The position numbers and the translations under genes are program-made. Below are positions 21,311 through 32,252 of a stretch of 64,000 nucleotides of DNA, piece after piece. The stretch's first letter is position 1. The number at the start of each line of letters is the position of its first letter. The notes under the pieces are model-generated. The model ran no database searches. It saw nothing but the letters and a program-made list of their open reading frames with translations, and had not been told where the DNA came from. The stretch spans positions 2,294,001 through 2,358,000 of the forward strand of contig JAVHZZ010000017.1 in assembly GCA_036250195.1 (NCBI GenBank), given 5' to 3'. The DNA is from Mixophyes australis (taxonomy: Eukaryota > Chordata > Amphibia > Anura > Limnodynastidae).

Positions 21311-22561
21311 TTGTGCTGTATATTCCTTGATCCTCTCCAGTCTGGTTTCCGCCCCCTCCACTCCACTGAAACTGCCCTGGCTAAAGTCACCAATGACCTC
21401 CTCTCTGCAAAAGCCAGGGGCCACTTCTCCCTTCTCATCCTCCTTGACCTCTCTGCAGCCTTTGACACCGTTGACCACCCCCTCCTCCTTCACACCCTCC
21501 AGTCTTTCGGCCTCTCCGGCCCAGTCCTGTCCTGGTTCACCTCTTACCTTACTCACCGTTCCTTCTCTGTCACCACCTCTGGGTCTCTCTCCCCCCCATC
21601 CACCCTTCCAGTCGGGGTCCCTCAGGGCTCTGTTCTGGGACCCTTACTCTTCTCTCTATACACCTCCTCCCTGGGTGAACTCATCAGCTCCTTCGGCTTC
21701 AGCTACCACCTTTACGCTGACGACACTCAACTATACCTCTCCTCTCCTGATCTCTCTCCCTCCCTCCTCTCTAGGGTGTCCGCCTGCCTCTCTGCCATCT
21801 CCTCCTGGATGTCCTCTCGATTCCTCAAACTTAACCTTGCCAAAACTGAGCTCATAGTTTTTCCTCCCTCTCATACCCCATCCCCTTCTGACCTCTCCAT
21901 CACTGTCGACAACACCTCTATCTCCCCTGTCCCCCAACTTCGCTGCCTTGGTGTCATCCTCGACTCCTCTCTCTCCTTTGGCCCCCACATCCTCTCTCTT
22001 GCTAAATCCTGCCGCTTCCAGCTGCGCAACATTGCTCGCATCCGGCCCTTCCTCTCCCAAGATGCCACCAAATGCCTTATCCACTCTCTGATCATCTCCC
22101 GCCTGGACTACTGCAACCTCCTCCTCACTGGCCTCCCCCACTCTCATCTCGATCCCCTTCGATCCGTCCTTAACGCTGCAGCTAGGCTTATTTTCCTCTC
22201 TCGCCGCTCATCTTTTGTCTCCCCCCTCTACCTAGCCCTTCACTGGCTCCCATTCCCCTTCAGAATCCTCTTTAAGCTCCTCACACTCACCTACAAGGCC
22301 CTCGCCAACTCCACTGCGCCCTACATCTCCACCCTCCTCTCTATTCATGCTCCATCCCGCCCTCTCCGTTCTGCCTCTGACCGTCGCCTCTCTTCCCCCC
22401 TTATAACCTCCTCCCACGCGCGTATCCAAGACTTCGCCCGCGCTGCCCCCCTCCACTGGAACAAGCTCCCTCCCTCCATCAGAACTTCCCCTAATCTATC
22501 CAGCTTCAAACGGGCCCTAAAAACCCACCTTTTTCTTAAAGCCTTTCTGTCTCCTACTTAA
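21311..22561 (+). CDS. L2/CR1-like LINE reverse transcriptase, C-terminal 400 residues
   Basis: A long intact frame, with LINE similarity starting at about 21333 ([18 protein letters not shown]). It contains [13 protein letters not shown] (motif A), [13 protein letters not shown] (motif B) and [10 protein letters not shown] (motif C, catalytic DD intact), then [14 protein letters not shown] and, at the end, [15 protein letters not shown], all typical of L2/CR1-group non-LTR retrotransposons. The endonuclease and N-terminal reverse transcriptase parts are missing by 5' truncation, as usual for target-primed insertions. The unbroken frame suggests a young insertion. The ATG at 21311 is in pre-insertion sequence and has no meaning. 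Confidence 0.9.
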   Translation: MCCIFLDPLQSGFRPLHSTETALAKVTNDLLSAKARGHFSLLILLDLSAAFDTVDHPLLLHTLQSFGLSGPVLSWFTSYLTHRSFSVTTSGSLSPPSTLPVGVPQGSVLGPLLFSLYTSSLGELISSFGFSYHLYADDTQLYLSSPDLSPSLLSRVSACLSAISSWMSSRFLKLNLAKTELIVFPPSHTPSPSDLSITVDNTSISPVPQLRCLGVILDSSLSFGPHILSLAKSCRFQLRNIARIRPFLSQDATKCLIHSLIISRLDYCNLLLTGLPHSHLDPLRSVLNAAARLIFLSRRSSFVSPLYLALHWLPFPFRILFKLLTLTYKALANSTAPYISTLLSIHAPSRPLRSASDRRLSSPLITSSHARIQDFARAAPLHWNKLPPSIRTSPNLSSFKRALKTHLFLKAFLSPT

Positions 22562-22996
22562 CTTCCTACCTTATCTTCTGCCTCTGTCCCCCTACTCTCC
22601 CTCTCTCCCCTGCGTCTCTCTGTCTGTCCACCCCTCCCCTTAGATTGTACGCTCCTCTGAGCAGGGCCATCTCTCCTCCTGTTTCCACCACTTCTAACTC
22701 TGCTCTCCAGCTACTTAGCCCTCCTCCTCAAAGGTCCTCCACCCCACATCCACTTTCGCTCCCTCCTCCCCCCTGGGGGTCTCCCTGTCTTCCACGCCCC
22801 CCTTCTTGGGCCCCGTCATTTTCGGATCCTCCCTCCCCCTTCCCCGCCCTCTCTAGCTGTGCATTGAGCGTACTGAGTTGCTGTGTTTACTGTACTGTGC
22901 TGTCTCCCATTGTATTGTGATTTTGTTTGTCTCTGTACGGCGCTGCGGATGCCTTGTAGCGCCTTATAAATAAATATTAATAATAATAATAATATC
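21333..22996 (+). mobile_element. 5'-truncated L2/CR1-like LINE insertion
   Basis: The reverse transcriptase frame is followed by a C/T-rich 3' UTR (22562-22930) with TTAGATTGTACGCTCCTCTG, then GTAGCGCCTTATAAATAAAT and a (TAA)n tail to 22996. Same family as the minus-strand copy at 20177-20655. It lies directly next to the Tc1-like relic, whose 5' terminus is missing. Confidence 0.9.
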
Positions 22997-23002
22997 TCGT
23001 TA

Positions 23003-24150
23003 TAATGGCACCTGTTAAGTGGTGGGATATATTAGACAGCAAGTCAACACTTAGTTTTTGAAGTTGATGTGTTGGAAGCAGGAAGAATGGGTATGCGTAA
23101 GGATCTGAGCGACTTTGACAAGAGTCAAATTGTGATGGCTAGATGACTGGGTCAGAGCATCTCCAAAACGACAGATCTTGTGGGGTGTTTGCGGTATGCA
23201 GTGGTTAGTACCTACCAAAAGTAGTCCAAGAAAGGACAACCGGTGAACCAACGACAGGGTCATGGGCACCCAAGCGCATGGGGAGCATAGGCTAGCCTGG
23301 CTGGTCCGATCCCATAGAAGAGTTACTATAGCACAAATTTCTGAAAAAGGTAATGCTGGCTATGATAGCAAGGTGTCAGAACACACAGTGGATCGAAGGT
23401 TGCTGCCTATGGGGCTGTGTAGCCACAGAACGGTTAGAGAGCTCATGCTGATCCACCACCAAAATGCCTACAATGGGCAAGTGAGTGCCAGAACTGGACC
23501 ATGGAGCAATAGAAGACGGTGGCCTTGTCTGATGAATCGCATTTTCTTTTACATCATGGATGGCCAGGTGCGTGTGCATCGTTTAATATGGGGAAGAGAA
23601 GTCACCAGGATGTACAATGGGAAGAAGGCAAGCCGGTGGAGGCATTGTGATACTCTAGATTATAATCTACTGGGAAATATTGGGTCCTGGCATTCATGTG
23701 GGTGTTACTTTGACACATACCACCTACCTAAGCTTTGTTGCAGACCAAGTACACCCCTCCATGGCAGCGGTATTCCCTGAATGTAGTAGACTGTTTCAAC
23801 AGGATAATGCACCCTGCCACATTGCAAAAAGTGTTCAGGAATGGGTTGAGGGACATGACAAAGAGTTCAAGGTGTTGACTTGGCCTCCAAATTCCCTAGA
23901 TCTCAGTCCATTCGAGCATCTGTGGAATATGCTGTAAGAATAAGTCCAAGCCTTGGAAGCCCCACCTTACAACTTACAGTACTTAAAGGATCTGCTAACG
24001 TCTTGGTGCCACATCCCACAGGACACCTTCACAGGTCTTGTGGAGTCCATGCCTCGCATGGTCAAAACAGTTTTGTTGGCACAAGGGGAGGGGGACCTAC
24101 ATATTAGGCAGGTGGTTTTAATGTTGTGGCTGTGTATATGGGTTATGTTG
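23003..24150 (+). pseudogene. Tc1/mariner-type transposase relic
   Basis: Frames in order: MRKDLSDFDKSQIVMA (N-terminal helix-turn-helix), a middle part with IFFYIMDGQVRVHRL, then RLFQQDNAPCHIAKSVQEW (second catalytic Asp region) and WPPNSLDLSPFEHLWNML (third acidic residue). Many stops and frame changes. The right end GGTTTTAATGTTGTGGCTGT (about 24112-24131) resembles the terminal inverted repeat of this family; the left terminus seems lost. Confidence 0.8.
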
Positions 24151-24454
24151 CCCTTATCTAATTTGCGAACGAGACAGGTGTGCACCACAATAAGCTAACT
24201 GGTGCCGTGCACGGAATTGTTATGGCTGCCACTTGTAAGAAATTGTTAAGCCACATATATGAGGTCTCTTAGATCCTCTGCCTCTGTTTCTGATATATTT
24301 TACAGGTAATGTGAGGCATTCCTAGATGTTTACTTGGTGCAATCACGAACGATCTGCACTTAATTCTCAAGCCGCGCATGCGCACTGATGAGTATGAACT
24401 GTGCATGTGCAAAATGGCCACCAGCTATAGTATAAGTAATAAATGCACATATAG

Positions 24455-24512
24455 GTGAATTTGTTCTCCTGATAAAGTCTCTAGTAGACGAAACGTGTTG
24501 AGGTCATTACAT
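24455..24512 (+). ncRNA. Hammerhead-ribozyme-like motif (degenerate)
   Basis: The sequence TTCTCCTGATAAAGTCTC... TAGACGAAACGTGTTGAGG fits the hammerhead order: stem I strand (CTC), core CTGATAA (consensus CUGANGA, with the second G changed to A), stem II GTCT/AGAC, GAAA, a very short stem III (AC/GT), a GTT cleavage triplet and the stem I partner GAG. Minimal hammerheads with tiny stem III are known in Penelope-like elements, and a Penelope fragment lies 2.7 kb away. The core change makes self-cleavage doubtful. Confidence 0.45.
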
Positions 24513-24605
24513 GTGATATATTTCTCAAACTTTCTCTGTATCCAATATTGGAATTGAACCACCAGTAATTCAATCTTTTGTTTTCTGACTCCACTGAGTG
24601 GTGAT

Positions 24606-24772
24606 CAGGGGAGGGGTGGCAAATTTTAGCCCTGGGGGGAAACCTCGATTCAACAGCTTATTAGGACCATTTTAAAGGGAAAAAAAGGCTAGTGGCTAAG
24701 TGATCCAGCCCAAGGTAGCCCATTATGTGACCGGCCCGGTGGGCAGGTGCCCCCCAGCCCAGCCTGCCCCTG
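24606..24772. mobile_element. Non-autonomous hAT element with perfect 8-bp target duplication
   Basis: A 167-bp insertion beginning CAGGGGAGGGGTGG and ending CCTGCCCCTG, flanked on both sides by GTGGTGAT (24598-24605 and 24773-24780). CAGGGG ends plus 8-bp duplications are diagnostic of hAT transposons. No coding. The identical duplications imply a relatively recent insertion. Confidence 0.9.
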
Positions 24773-25047
24773 GTGGTGATTAATGACAGTGAGTACTGGT
24801 ATAATTACACCTTGATTACAGATAAGACTTTGATTCTTTTATTTTTTGTGAATGTGCAATTTTTATATTATTCAATAAATTTGTTTTTATGAAAAGATAC
24901 TATATGGGATTTCTCATTCTTTATATCTATGTATGGTGTGAACTAGACAAGCAATATTGAGCCAACAGGAACCTGTACAGATAAGCAAAATAATTTATAT
25001 TTATCTGGTACACATAGTATATGTGGTTTGGTGTGAAATAATATAAA

Positions 25048-25051
<4 letters not shown>

Positions 25052-25091
<40 letters not shown>

Positions 25092-25092
25092 T
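25052..25092. repeat. (TA)n microsatellite
   Basis: Alternating AT of about 40 bases, followed by a second AT-rich bit to 25105. Confidence 0.9.
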
Positions 25093-25689
25093 TATATATT
25101 ATATACGTGCTTGGGCGCTCACAAGTATATGTAGGTTAAGCGACCAGTGGAAGTCTTCAAAAAGCAACACTTCCCAGCTGGATAATATATAAAACATAGT
25201 GTAGTATGTTAACACTTAAATATCCTCCACCCAGAAGAGCATTAAAGTCCAAAGACTAACGATTTTTCTTGTACAATAACTGGTGTTCAGTTCCTGGTGG
25301 TGCAGTTGTCTCTGGAAACCAGTGAACCACGTGTAGGTGAATGGGGTAACCCCCTTATATAATGTGCTTCCTTAAAAGCTTCTTGTATTATTGTGTTGTA
25401 TTTTCTACATTGATCTTCATAGAGTCTTCTTTCAGTATATAGCTCCCAATATGGAAATGTGAAAAAAGACCTAAAAATATCTACTGCATTATTCTTTATT
25501 ACACCGATACCAGATATTTAAAAATACACTCACATTCCATATAGATAAAAACTGGTGCACAAATAGGTACCATCTACATAAATATAGGGTGGATGACCCT
25601 ACCACAAAGCTCACACGAAGACTCGGAGGAAGGTAAAGCTGAAATTAGTCCCGGAATTCTCCTTCCAATCACCAACCAAGTGAACGTCC

Positions 25690-25770
25690 TGGTCAGCGAG
25701 GAATCACCACAGTGACCAACGCGTTTTGACTCCTCAGATTTGAGTCTTTCTCAATGTTACTAATTGTCTG
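25690..25770 (-). ncRNA. Second, weaker hammerhead-like motif
   Basis: On the minus strand: TTGAGAAA (core position, consensus CUGANGA), stem GACTC...GAGTC, then AAAACGCGTT where GAAAC is expected. The layout resembles the motif at 24455 but with more core changes and no convincing stem I. It lies downstream of the minus-strand Penelope ORF, where such motifs occur in this element class. Confidence 0.25.
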
Positions 25771-25829
25771 ACTTTTTTAAGTGTATAGCAGCCAATAAAG
25801 TGCCGCCGTGGAGACAAAGATCCTGTACG

Positions 25830-26310
25830 GAAGTCGTCGCTTAACTCGCAATGAGGCTTGAAGGAAATTCAAAGTGAGGCTGCATTCTTTTAGATGGAGT
25901 CAAAAATGAGGTTTGGATTTAGAAACAGATTTAATGCATATAAATACCAAAACGAGGCTTGGACTTAAATAAAAGAAAACTAATACACGCAAACACATTC
26001 AGCTCCAAACCGAGGCTTGGACTTAGATGGAAACAGGGCTAAAACATAAAGACCTCAAGCACTAAAACGAGACGTGGGCTGGAATATGGCAGAGCTAATA
26101 CTTACAGCTATGTTGAGCTCCAAAACGAAGCTTGAACTCAATATTAAACGGATTTGTTTATGATACTATAAAAACTAAAATAAGGCATAAATCTAAATAA
26201 AACTTTTCTATAATAAAAAAAAATTAACTTCTGAAATGAAGTTTTGGCTTGAATTTAAACGGAACTATACATGATATGAATTTTGAGAGTTTTGATCCAA
26301 ATATAAACAT
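25830..26310. repeat. Degenerate tandem repeat
   Basis: At least six diverged units spaced about 70-85 bp, each around AAAACGAGGCTTGGACTTA. It lies in the 3' region of the Penelope fragment. No coding capacity seen. Confidence 0.6.
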
Positions 26311-27200
26311 AGCTCTCTAAACATTCTTATTCATCCCAAAAATAAGACTTGAGAAGCTAATACAAAAATGATGTATCGGACATGTACAGGAATAAAACAT
26401 ACATTCATCAACACTATTTCCAGCGATACAATAGAGTCACAATATAAATATTTTTACTTTGTCACAAGTCACCCTACCAGTTAAGTTACCAGAACCTGTC
26501 GTTGATGAGAGCTTCATCTTTAGCAACCTCCTTTCCTATAGAACCAGATGTGTTTGCCGGTGCTCGGTTGTCCCCAGGGCTTAATCTCGAGTAGTGGTAA
26601 CTTAATTCAGGTAAGTGGGCACCACAGAGGACTACACAATGAGATGTTGAGGTGAGATCTCTATGGCAACTGGGATGCAGGATGCACCAGGACCAAATTT
26701 AGCAGGTATATGGAGTTTGCAAAAGGATGCAGTACCAACCTTCACCAGTATAACAGATTGACAGTGCAGAGTAGAGGATGGTATAATACCAGATGTGGAC
26801 TGTGTAGAGTTGGAGCTAGAGAGCAACACAGTACAAGGGAAGGTGCTGGAGCAAGATCGAGCTGTAAATCAGGACTGTGAAACACTGCTGACACAGATGA
26901 GTTTAATGGAGTGGATAGCAAAAATAAAATGCAATAAAACCCCAAAAATGAAAGTGCATAAGTTGTGTAAAAAATGAGAACACAATGATATGTGGAGTTT
27001 ATAATTACCTATATGTAATGCCAAATGATGCCATTAGTAAATATCTATTATACATTCTAATCTATTAGTTTGCAAGTAATTACCTTTCTGTATAACAATT
27101 GCTTTCCATATCTAGCAATCAGCTTTGATAAATGAATCACAGTTTTTATTAGTGTATTCATATGAATTATAAGAATGTCAAATGTTTATTGTGATTATAT
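26311..27200. other. No recognised gene
   Basis: AT-rich sequence with short ORFs only. It probably is part of the 3' region of the Penelope-like element or flanking DNA; I see no motif that decides. Confidence 0.4.
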
Positions 27201-27220
27201 CATAACTGAGTTGCCCTGTA

Positions 27221-27943
27221 TCATATAAGAGCTAAACAATCCATAAGGAGAATTCTCTTTGATTCCCTCTTGAGCTCCTGATGGAGATCTCCTCCTCTCA
27301 AACCCATCTTGATCTGTTCCATGACAAATGCCTGTAGTGATCTTGGATCACAGTCATGGCACTTCATAAAGCTCCTTTCAACATATGTTAGTTGTTTTAA
27401 ATTATCTCTGTCTCTCTTGACTCTCTTTATGTTGTTTACATGCTCCAAGATTCTATTTTTGAGTGACCTGCCTGTCATGCCACCATAGTTTAAGTTACAG
27501 GGACAAGTTAAGCAGTAAATAACATTCGGAGGGTTACAATTTATGAATCCTTTGATTTAACTCTCGAGAACCGATCTTTATACTCCTTTGTTTGTATCAT
27601 AAATTGGCATGCCCGGCATACGCCATATTTGAAAAAACCCATTGGTCGATTAGAAATTCTCTTTTCAAATGGTGAGAAACTGTTGACTAAATGAAACCCA
27701 AAATTCTTAGATCTACACCATGTCATAGAGATCCTATCCTCTAACACTTCTTTCAGGTCATAATCAGACTTTAGGATATTCCAATGTTTCTGGAAGATAT
27801 TGGCTATTTGCTGTTCACTGATCTTTCTGCTTTTCTTACAAGCCTAGATTTCAGTTCATATGATCTTTGAGCATAGATGTTATCATCAGAACAATTCCAT
27901 TCTAATTAATTCTCCCTTGGGTATCGCTTGAATTACTGCTGGA
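27221..27943 (-). pseudogene. Penelope-like element C-terminal fragment with GIY-YIG
   Basis: Minus-strand frames in order: YAQRSYELKSR (about 27870-27838), RPMGFFKYGVCRACQF (27650-27600), then across a stop NVIYCLTCPCNLNYGGMTG and RSLKNRILEHVNNI, ending at a stop at 27221. NVIY and NYGG occupy the GIY and YIG positions, and the Cys motif precedes as in 12876-13472. Stops split it, so it is inactive. Its upstream part is cut by the DIRS element at 27943. Confidence 0.8.
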
Positions 27944-28110
27944 AAAATGGGATTTTTACTCACCGTAAAATCCGTTTCTCTGACTCCATTGGGGGACACT
28001 GCGAGACAATGGGTATAGTAGTGTGCTCAGGAGTTCTTGTCACTTTAACTGTTAAATCTTTGGACTCCTCCCCTGCTATGCCCCTCCTCTCCAGAGAGAT
28101 CCTCAGTTTT
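27944..28110. repeat. DIRS left terminal inverted repeat
   Basis: From about 27986 (CCATTGGGGGACACTGCGAG) to 28110 it is the near-perfect inverse of 32253-32376. The first 42 bp are unique to this end and are found again, inverted, in the internal complementary region. Confidence 0.9.
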
Positions 28111-28223
28111 GACTAACAAAGAGTGAACTTAAGGAGGTAACATAACCTAGACAGGTCTTAATAATAAAGAACCATAATCAAAATTTCCACACACAGAACT
28201 ATATACAGAGCAAGGGAGGGTGC

Positions 28224-28324
28224 GCAGTGTCCTCCAATGGAGTCAGAGAAACGGATTTTACGGTGAGTAAAAATCCCATTTTCTCTTCCCTGCCATTGGG
28301 GGACACTGCGAGACATTGGGGATA
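28224..28324. repeat. DIRS internal complementary region
   Basis: Joins the inverse of the left terminus (AATGGAGTCAGAGAAACGG...) to the outermost part of the right terminus (CTCTTCCCTGCCATTGGGGG). This composite of both ends is the DIRS signature used to template the circular junction. It lies directly after the recombinase stop. Confidence 0.9.
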
Positions 28325-28337
28325 TACCAAAGCTTCC

Positions 28338-29021
28338 TCAAGGGTGGGAATGCTCTGGACCAGCTGCACGCATAATCCTGCGACCAAAGCTTGCATCAGC
28401 CGATGCAAAACCCTGAAGTCTATAAAATCTTGTGAATGTGTGGACGGAAGACCAAGTCGCTGCTCTACACAACTGTTCTGCCGACGCGCCGTGCCTAGCC
28501 GCCCAGGAGGCACCCACTGCCCTAGTAGAATGTGCCCTTAAAGTCTGTGGAACGGCTAGAGAAGCTAAAACATAAGCCTCACGAATCGTGGACGTAATCC
28601 ACCGAGCAATTAACTGCTGTGAAGCAGGCCAGCCTCTTTTATTGGCGTCATATAAAACCAAAAGATCTCTGGTCTTTCTAACCTGCGCTGTACGATCTAC
28701 ATAAATTTGTAGAGCTCGCACCACATCCAAGTACTGCATAGACCCTTCTGAAGAGTCCCTCTTTGCCTTAAAAGCCGGGACAACAATTTCCTGATTTAGG
28801 TGGAATGTAGAAACCACTTTAGGAACAAAAGACGGCTTGGTCCGAAGGACTGCCCTGTCTGCGTGAAAAATAAGAAAAGGAGGGTCACAGCGAAGTGCCC
28901 CAAGCTCAGACACTCTTCGTGCTGAAGCTATGGCCAACAAAAACACTGTCTTCCACATAAGATACCGTAAGTCAACAGACTGTAAAGGCTCAAACGGATC
29001 GTCCCCAGGAGCTTCATGCAA
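28338..29021 (-). CDS. DIRS tyrosine recombinase (C-terminal domain)
   Basis: An open frame of 227 codons. SARRVSELGAL carries the first catalytic Arg; RAHSTRAVGASWA is the HxxR box; AATWSSVHTFTRFYRL supplies the tyrosine nucleophile. This matches DIRS recombinases, which insert a circular DNA copy. The N-terminal part is lost by the deletion that fuses it to the reverse transcriptase end. The ATG is internal to the original ORF. The catalytic set is complete in this reading. Confidence 0.88.
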   Translation of the reverse strand: MHEAPGDDPFEPLQSVDLRYLMWKTVFLLAIASARRVSELGALRCDPPFLIFHADRAVLRTKPSFVPKVVSTFHLNQEIVVPAFKAKRDSSEGSMQYLDVVRALQIYVDRTAQVRKTRDLLVLYDANKRGWPASQQLIARWITSTIREAYVLASLAVPQTLRAHSTRAVGASWAARHGASAEQLCRAATWSSVHTFTRFYRLQGFASADASFGRRIMRAAGPEHSHP

Positions 29022-29850
29022 ATGAGAACAGAGACACTCCTCTTCCTCAGCAAGGCTCTGGTCTTTGACTGCAAAGCTAAGACTTTTTCTGCTGGGAGAT
29101 AAACTCTCAGAGACTGAGTATCAAAAAGCAGACCCAAGAATCGCATCTGCTGAGTTGGCACCAGCGATGACTTGGGTAAATTCAACACCCAACCGTGACT
29201 CTGAAGAAACTGCATAACAGTCTGAATCTGTTGGGATGAAAGGACCGCAGACGGTGCCTTCAACAGAAGGTCATCTAGGTAAGGGACAATTGTTATGCCC
29301 TTCTGGCGCAATAGACCGGCCATGACTGCCATGATCTTGGTAAAGACTCTGGGAGCGGTAGCCAGGCCGAAGGGGAGTGCCCTGAACTGAAAGTGCGCCT
29401 TTCCTACTGCGAACCGAAGGAGACTCTGGTGTCCTTCCCAGATCGGTACAAGTAGGTATGCTTCCTTGATGTCTAATGATGCCAAAAACTCCCCTTTTTC
29501 TATCCCTGCTATCACAGAGCGAAGGAATTCCATGCGAAATCTTTGAATCTTCAGCTGCTTGTTCAGAGACCGAAGATTCAGGATGGGCCGGAAGGATGCG
29601 TCTGGTTTTGGCACCAGGAAGAGGTTTGAGTAAAAACCTCGCCCCCTTTCTAGAGGAGGGACCTGAACTATTACTTGAGCAGAAAGGAGCTTTTGCATGG
29701 CTTCCTAAAGTGCTACACGTCTGCGGGGGCAAGAGGGGAGAGGCTAGATCTATGACGTAGCCCCGGGACACAACTCCTTGAACCCAGAGATCCGTCGTGG
29801 ATTTCCACCACCGATCCCTGAATTGAAGAAGACGTGCCCCCACCTGATGC
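28928..29850 (-). pseudogene. DIRS reverse transcriptase
   Basis: The frame from 29698 to 28928 contains RGFYSNLFLVPKPD, FLASLDIKEAYL (motif A), ALPFGLATAPRVF (motif B) and IVPYLDDLLLK (motif C, catalytic DD intact), typical DIRS/BEL-like order. The N-terminal part (QFRDRWWKSTTDLWVQGV) is in another frame that overlaps the end of gag, with a frame change and a stop around 29700-29740. The ORF ends about 28 residues past the fusion point near 29010. RNase H is absent. Confidence 0.85.
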
Positions 29851-29868
29851 TCCCCCTGAAGAACTATG

Positions 29869-30543
29869 TCACGCGGAGGGCTTGTCTGCTGGACGAGCAG
29901 AACCTCTCCTTGCTGTACCTCTAGCTCCTCTGCCTCCAATGGCCGATGATCTAGACGCTGAGGAATACCCTCTATTAAAGGCACCCCCTCGGGAAAAGCT
30001 CCGAAAGGAACGAAATCTACCCTGACGGGGCCTGTTTGAAACCGTGGGTAGAGCAGTACTCTTACCTCCTGTGGTCTCCTGAATAACCCTTTCGAGCTCC
30101 GCCCCGAATAGAGTTTGTCCATCAAAGGGTAAATTCTCTAAAGCTTTCTTAGAGTCTGCGTCCACCGACCACGTCCGTAACCATAGGTTACGACGAGCTG
30201 CTACAGTAAGAGCCGAGCCCTTGGCATTTACCGAAACTGCATCCATGGCAGCGTTCCCTACGTACTCCGAAGTTTCTAGTACATGTTGTGCTAGATCTAC
30301 TAGCTCTGTACGCGGAGTGTTATCTCTAAGGCCCTTAATCAAAGCCTCCATCCATAACTGTACAGCCTTGTTGGCCCATGCTATAGCCATATTAGGCCTA
30401 AACAAACTTCCCACAGCGGTATAAGCTGAGCGAAGAGCCAGATCACACTTCTTATCAGTGTAATCCTTAAGGGTTATCCGCTCTTGGACCAGGATAGCTG
30501 AAGATGAAGCTAACCGGGCTACCGGTGTGTCCACCCTAGGCAA
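29869..30543 (-). pseudogene. DIRS gag, C-terminal half
   Basis: Continuous frame of 224 codons: a helical region (RSAYTAVGSLFRPNMAIAWA, WMEALIKGLRDNTPRTEL) followed by a basic Arg/Gly/Ser tail (RQGRFRSFRSFSRGG). It resembles DIRS gag-like proteins, which lack a zinc knuckle and end in an RG-rich nucleic-acid-binding tail. It overlaps the start of the reverse transcriptase frame. A TAG (about 30550) and a frameshift separate it from the N-terminal half. Confidence 0.75.
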
Positions 30544-30589
30544 AGTCTCCTATTTTACTGTGTCCTCAGGAGGCAGAGGATAAAGAGAC

Positions 30590-31280
30590 TTACTTTCCCG
30601 GCATCATAAACTGCTTATTTGGCTTGTGCCAAGCTTCAGAAATAATCTCCAACATTTCTGGAGAATGCAGGAAAATTGCTAACTGTGCCTTAGGTCTTTT
30701 AAATAAGGATATATCCTTAGGCGCTACGGGCTCCGGATCAGCTAACCCTAAGGCATGTCTGATTCCCCAAATAAGACTGTCCACGCTCGTGGAGCCAGAG
30801 TCAGAATCATAGATAGCCTCCCCTTCTGGGTCGTTATCTACCTCACCTTCTTCGGCTGAGGAGCGATCAGAAAGCTGATCTATTTCCAGATCTGCATCAG
30901 TAATGGCTCTCTTACCCCTCTGGGAAATAGATACTAGCCTATCTTCCCCGTGGGTAGACCCTGCCTGTGATGTGGCATTCTCGTCAGACTGGCTGCCTGC
31001 AAGTGTAAGTGGGGTAGTGTTGTCACGTACCTCTATTGCCCGCAGCATCACAGCCGTCATTTTCTCCATAGCCAAAGAAAAAGACCTCATCCAGGGCGGT
31101 TCCACCATTGCAGAGGATCCCTCCTGGGCTGGGTTGTTTCGCCTCTGAGCGTCCGCAGTACAAGCTGCGCAAAGGGCGTTTCGGTCTGTGTGGCCAACAG
31201 AAAGTTTTGTGTTACATTTTGAACAGGCATAATATACTGCAGCAGGCACAGAAGTACCCTTGCCTTTAGCTGTCCCCTTC
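30590..31280 (-). pseudogene. DIRS gag, N-terminal half
   Basis: The frame contains CSKCNTKLSVG and NALCAACTAD, a CxxC...CxxC pair near the start, then an acidic Ser-rich linker. The likely start is MVEKGTAKGKG at about 31288 in that frame. It ends in a stop at 30590 after a frameshift relative to the C-terminal half. Upstream to 32252 is GC-rich 5' untranslated sequence of the element with no ORF. Confidence 0.7.
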
Positions 31281-32252
31281 TCCACCATTGTTCTGCTTCT
31301 TAAAATAATTATTAAAAGAAATACAGACAATTTAAGACGACAAAATAGGAGAGTCCTGTGCTAGGAAGTCTCTGTAAGAGCACCACTCCAAATAATACAA
31401 AAGACCATTATAGTACTGTCTGTGAAAATTCCTTTTACATGAAATAACTCACAAGACCATATAACCACATATATACACTCCCCAAATGCTCCTCTAATCA
31501 TACAAGCCTGTAGCGATTAGGGCAAATAAGGATATCACCGGAGGAGAGGCAGAGCAGAGGAATCTACAGACAGAGCTACACGCTTTCAGCAGTGACCTTC
31601 TCTTCACCCCCGCCGTTCACCGCGCGGGAAGACCAGATCCAGGAAGCTGCAATAACACTCCTCCCCTTCCTGGCTCTGCCCGCTCTGCCTCTGTAAAACA
31701 AAACTCGCTGGCCCCATCCTCCAATGGCCGCCTAGGAGAGTCTAATGGCGCGCTATTCAGATTTTAGCTCAGCGTGCTCCTTACTGCAGCCGACTCACCT
31801 CTCCCGAGTGTGAGCGCTGCTTCTGTCCCCCAATATGCTCGTTCTGTCTAGGGAGAGCGGGGACCTGCGGCAAGAGGATCGCGGCGGGGAGGGGGGGAGG
31901 CTGATACAGCTTCACTCCCCTGCCGCTGCTAGACACATACAAGTTGCACTAAAACACTGTTCTGTGTCCCTTCTGAATATTTTCACCTTCCACTTAGACC
32001 AATAAACCTAACTAATGGCCCCTTAGAATAAATGCCGGCAGAGGTGCTGGCAGAAATGAGCGCTAGGCTTCATTTACCTGCGCTGGGATCCAGAGTGAGC
32101 AGAGCTGAGTCCTACTCACTCTGCTGGGTCTTGCCTGGGATGCCGCGCTGCACCTAAATAGAATAAAAAAATAAAAACATGTAATCCTACTGCTAGACAA
32201 AGTATAGGCAGGAGCCTATACTCCAGTGACCGAACTCTAAGTCACTTAAAAA

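Noticed and set aside
21263..22147. Long antisense and alternative-frame ORFs over the LINE
   Set aside because: The C/T-rich codon use of the LINE reverse transcriptase keeps other frames open; only the 416-codon frame has reverse transcriptase motifs.
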